Shown here: positions 4,953 through 5,569 of the stretch, one piece after another | Layout of the letters: every line of letters begins with the position of its first letter | Numbering within the stretch: the stretch's first letter is position 1 | Assembly: GCA_903927855.1 (NCBI GenBank) | Contig: CAIYOL010000051.1 | Coordinates: forward strand, 1-5,569 | Length of the DNA: 5,569 bases | Reading direction: 5' to 3' | From: an uncultured Planctomycetota bacterium | GTDB lineage: Bacteria > Planctomycetota > Phycisphaerae > Sedimentisphaerales > Anaerobacaceae | The notes under the pieces: model-generated | Database searches by the model: none | What the model was told of the DNA's origin: nothing | What the model saw: the letters and a program-made list of their open reading frames with translations, nothing else | Made by a program: the position numbers and the translations under genes

Positions 4953-5569
4953 TTAAATAACCTCTAAAGCGATTTTCAGTGCTTCGTTAGTGTTTTTGAC
5001 GAAGGCGAATTTGAGGCCTTTTTTTGCTTCTTTGGGGACTTCTGGGAGGTCTTTCCTGTTGCGTGCGGGAAGGATGACGGTTTTAATGCCGGCTTGTTTA
5101 GCAGCGAGGATTTTTTCCTTCAGGCCGCCAATGGGTAAAACCAGCCCTCGCAGGGTTATTTCACCGGTCATAGCAACATCGGGGCGGGTCGGCTTTTGCA
5201 ATAATAAACTAACCAGCGAAGTGAACATTGCGACGCCTGCGCTTGGGCCGTCTTTGGGGATTGCGCCGGCGGGGACGTGGATGTGATAATCGAATTTTCT
5301 GAATCTATCCGGCTCGATATTTAGTTTTTTGGCGTTTGCTTTTACGACTGAAAAAGCGGCCTGTGCGCTTTCCTTCATAACGTCGCCGATATGGCCTGTA
5401 AGCTGCAGATTTCCTTTGCCCGGCATAAAGGCGGATTCGATAAAGAGCAGCTCACCGCCGACGGGCGTGAAGGCGAGAGCGGTAGCGACACCGGGGATTC
5501 CTGTTCGCATCGCCAGCTCTGATTCGAATTGCGGCGGTCCGAGGATTTTTGCGAGGTCTTTTTTGTCGA
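4953..5569 (-). CDS. lon: ATP-dependent Lon protease, C-terminal part (5' end cut by window edge)
   Basis: This is the proteolytic end of the hexameric cytosolic AAA+ protease Lon, which degrades misfolded and regulatory proteins. The frame is open from the right edge, giving 204 visible residues. The first 19 (ending in FESELA before MRTGIPG) belong to the same protein, so the internal ATG at 5510 is not a start. Visible are the AAA-lid/protease linker (LGPPQF), the protease-domain entry GVATALAFTPVGGE, and MPGKGNLQLTG, GDVMKESAQ and HVPAGAIPKDGPSAGV. In the last, the codon at 5241-5243 is the catalytic serine. After TGEITLRG comes LPIGGLKEK, with the catalytic lysine codon at 5118-5120. Both members of the Ser-Lys dyad are therefore intact. 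The N-terminal and ATPase domains lie outside the window. The stop is 14 bases from the converging small membrane protein gene, with no clear terminator hairpin between them. Confidence 0.97.
   Translation of the reverse strand, partial: DKKDLAKILGPPQFESELAMRTGIPGVATALAFTPVGGELLFIESAFMPGKGNLQLTGHIGDVMKESAQAAFSVVKANAKKLNIEPDRFRKFDYHIHVPAGAIPKDGPSAGVAMFTSLVSLLLQKPTRPDVAMTGEITLRGLVLPIGGLKEKILAAKQAGIKTVILPARNRKDLPEVPKEAKKGLKFAFVKNTNEALKIALEVI

Noticed and set aside
4990..5286. Plus-strand open frame of 98 codons
   Set aside because: It is antisense to the Lon protease domain, including the catalytic serine and lysine codons.
5508..5510. ATG as the start of a separate 185-residue protease gene
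   Set aside because: The frame continues upstream to the window edge and encodes typical Lon sequence there, so this is an internal methionine of a truncated lon.

Overview
The window holds ordinary bacterial housekeeping and accessory genes with almost no free space. Five full-length genes and two genes cut by the window edges are visible. I see no rRNA, tRNA, CRISPR array, transposon or phage gene. The organism cannot be fixed from this sequence. Base composition looks balanced (about half G+C by eye), the genes have bacterial Shine-Dalgarno sites, and a FlgO-domain lipoprotein implies a diderm envelope. The gene mix would fit an uncultured anaerobe or facultative anaerobe of the Planctomycetota/PVC or FCB type: an AmrS-type radical SAM enzyme, a PdxB-type vitamin B6 enzyme, a Lon protease and a CysM-like cysteine synthase. 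That placement is low-confidence inference.

Layout: positions 1-736 (minus) carry the N-terminal 245 residues of a PLP-dependent cysteine synthase. It diverges from an AmrS-family radical SAM gene (836-1873, plus) across a gap of about 100 bases with a sigma70-like promoter. The radical SAM gene converges, with one base between stops, on a FlgO-domain lipoprotein gene (1875-2594, minus), which has a near-consensus promoter of its own. A second divergent gap (2595-2737) leads to a tight plus-strand group: pdxB (2738-3904), folP (GTG start at 3894, 11-base overlap) and a 54-residue single-pass membrane protein (4774-4938, one base after the folP stop). This group converges on the 3' end of lon (4953-5569, minus, cut by the right edge).

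How they fit together: pdxB feeds the DXP-dependent route to pyridoxal phosphate, the cofactor of the cysteine synthase at the left end, and folP makes the folate precursor dihydropteroate. The pdxB-folP-small-protein group has the spacing of a translationally coupled operon. Lon is a general ATP-dependent protease with no specific link to the others. The most unusual structure is a degenerate 7-base tandem repeat (3884-3925) that spans the pdxB/folP junction. It encodes the end of PdxB and the lysine-rich start of FolP, and it supplies the only usable folP start codon. I do not find convincing evidence of a new multi-gene system. The small membrane protein, the orphan AmrS enzyme and the repeat junction are the items that most deserve follow-up.
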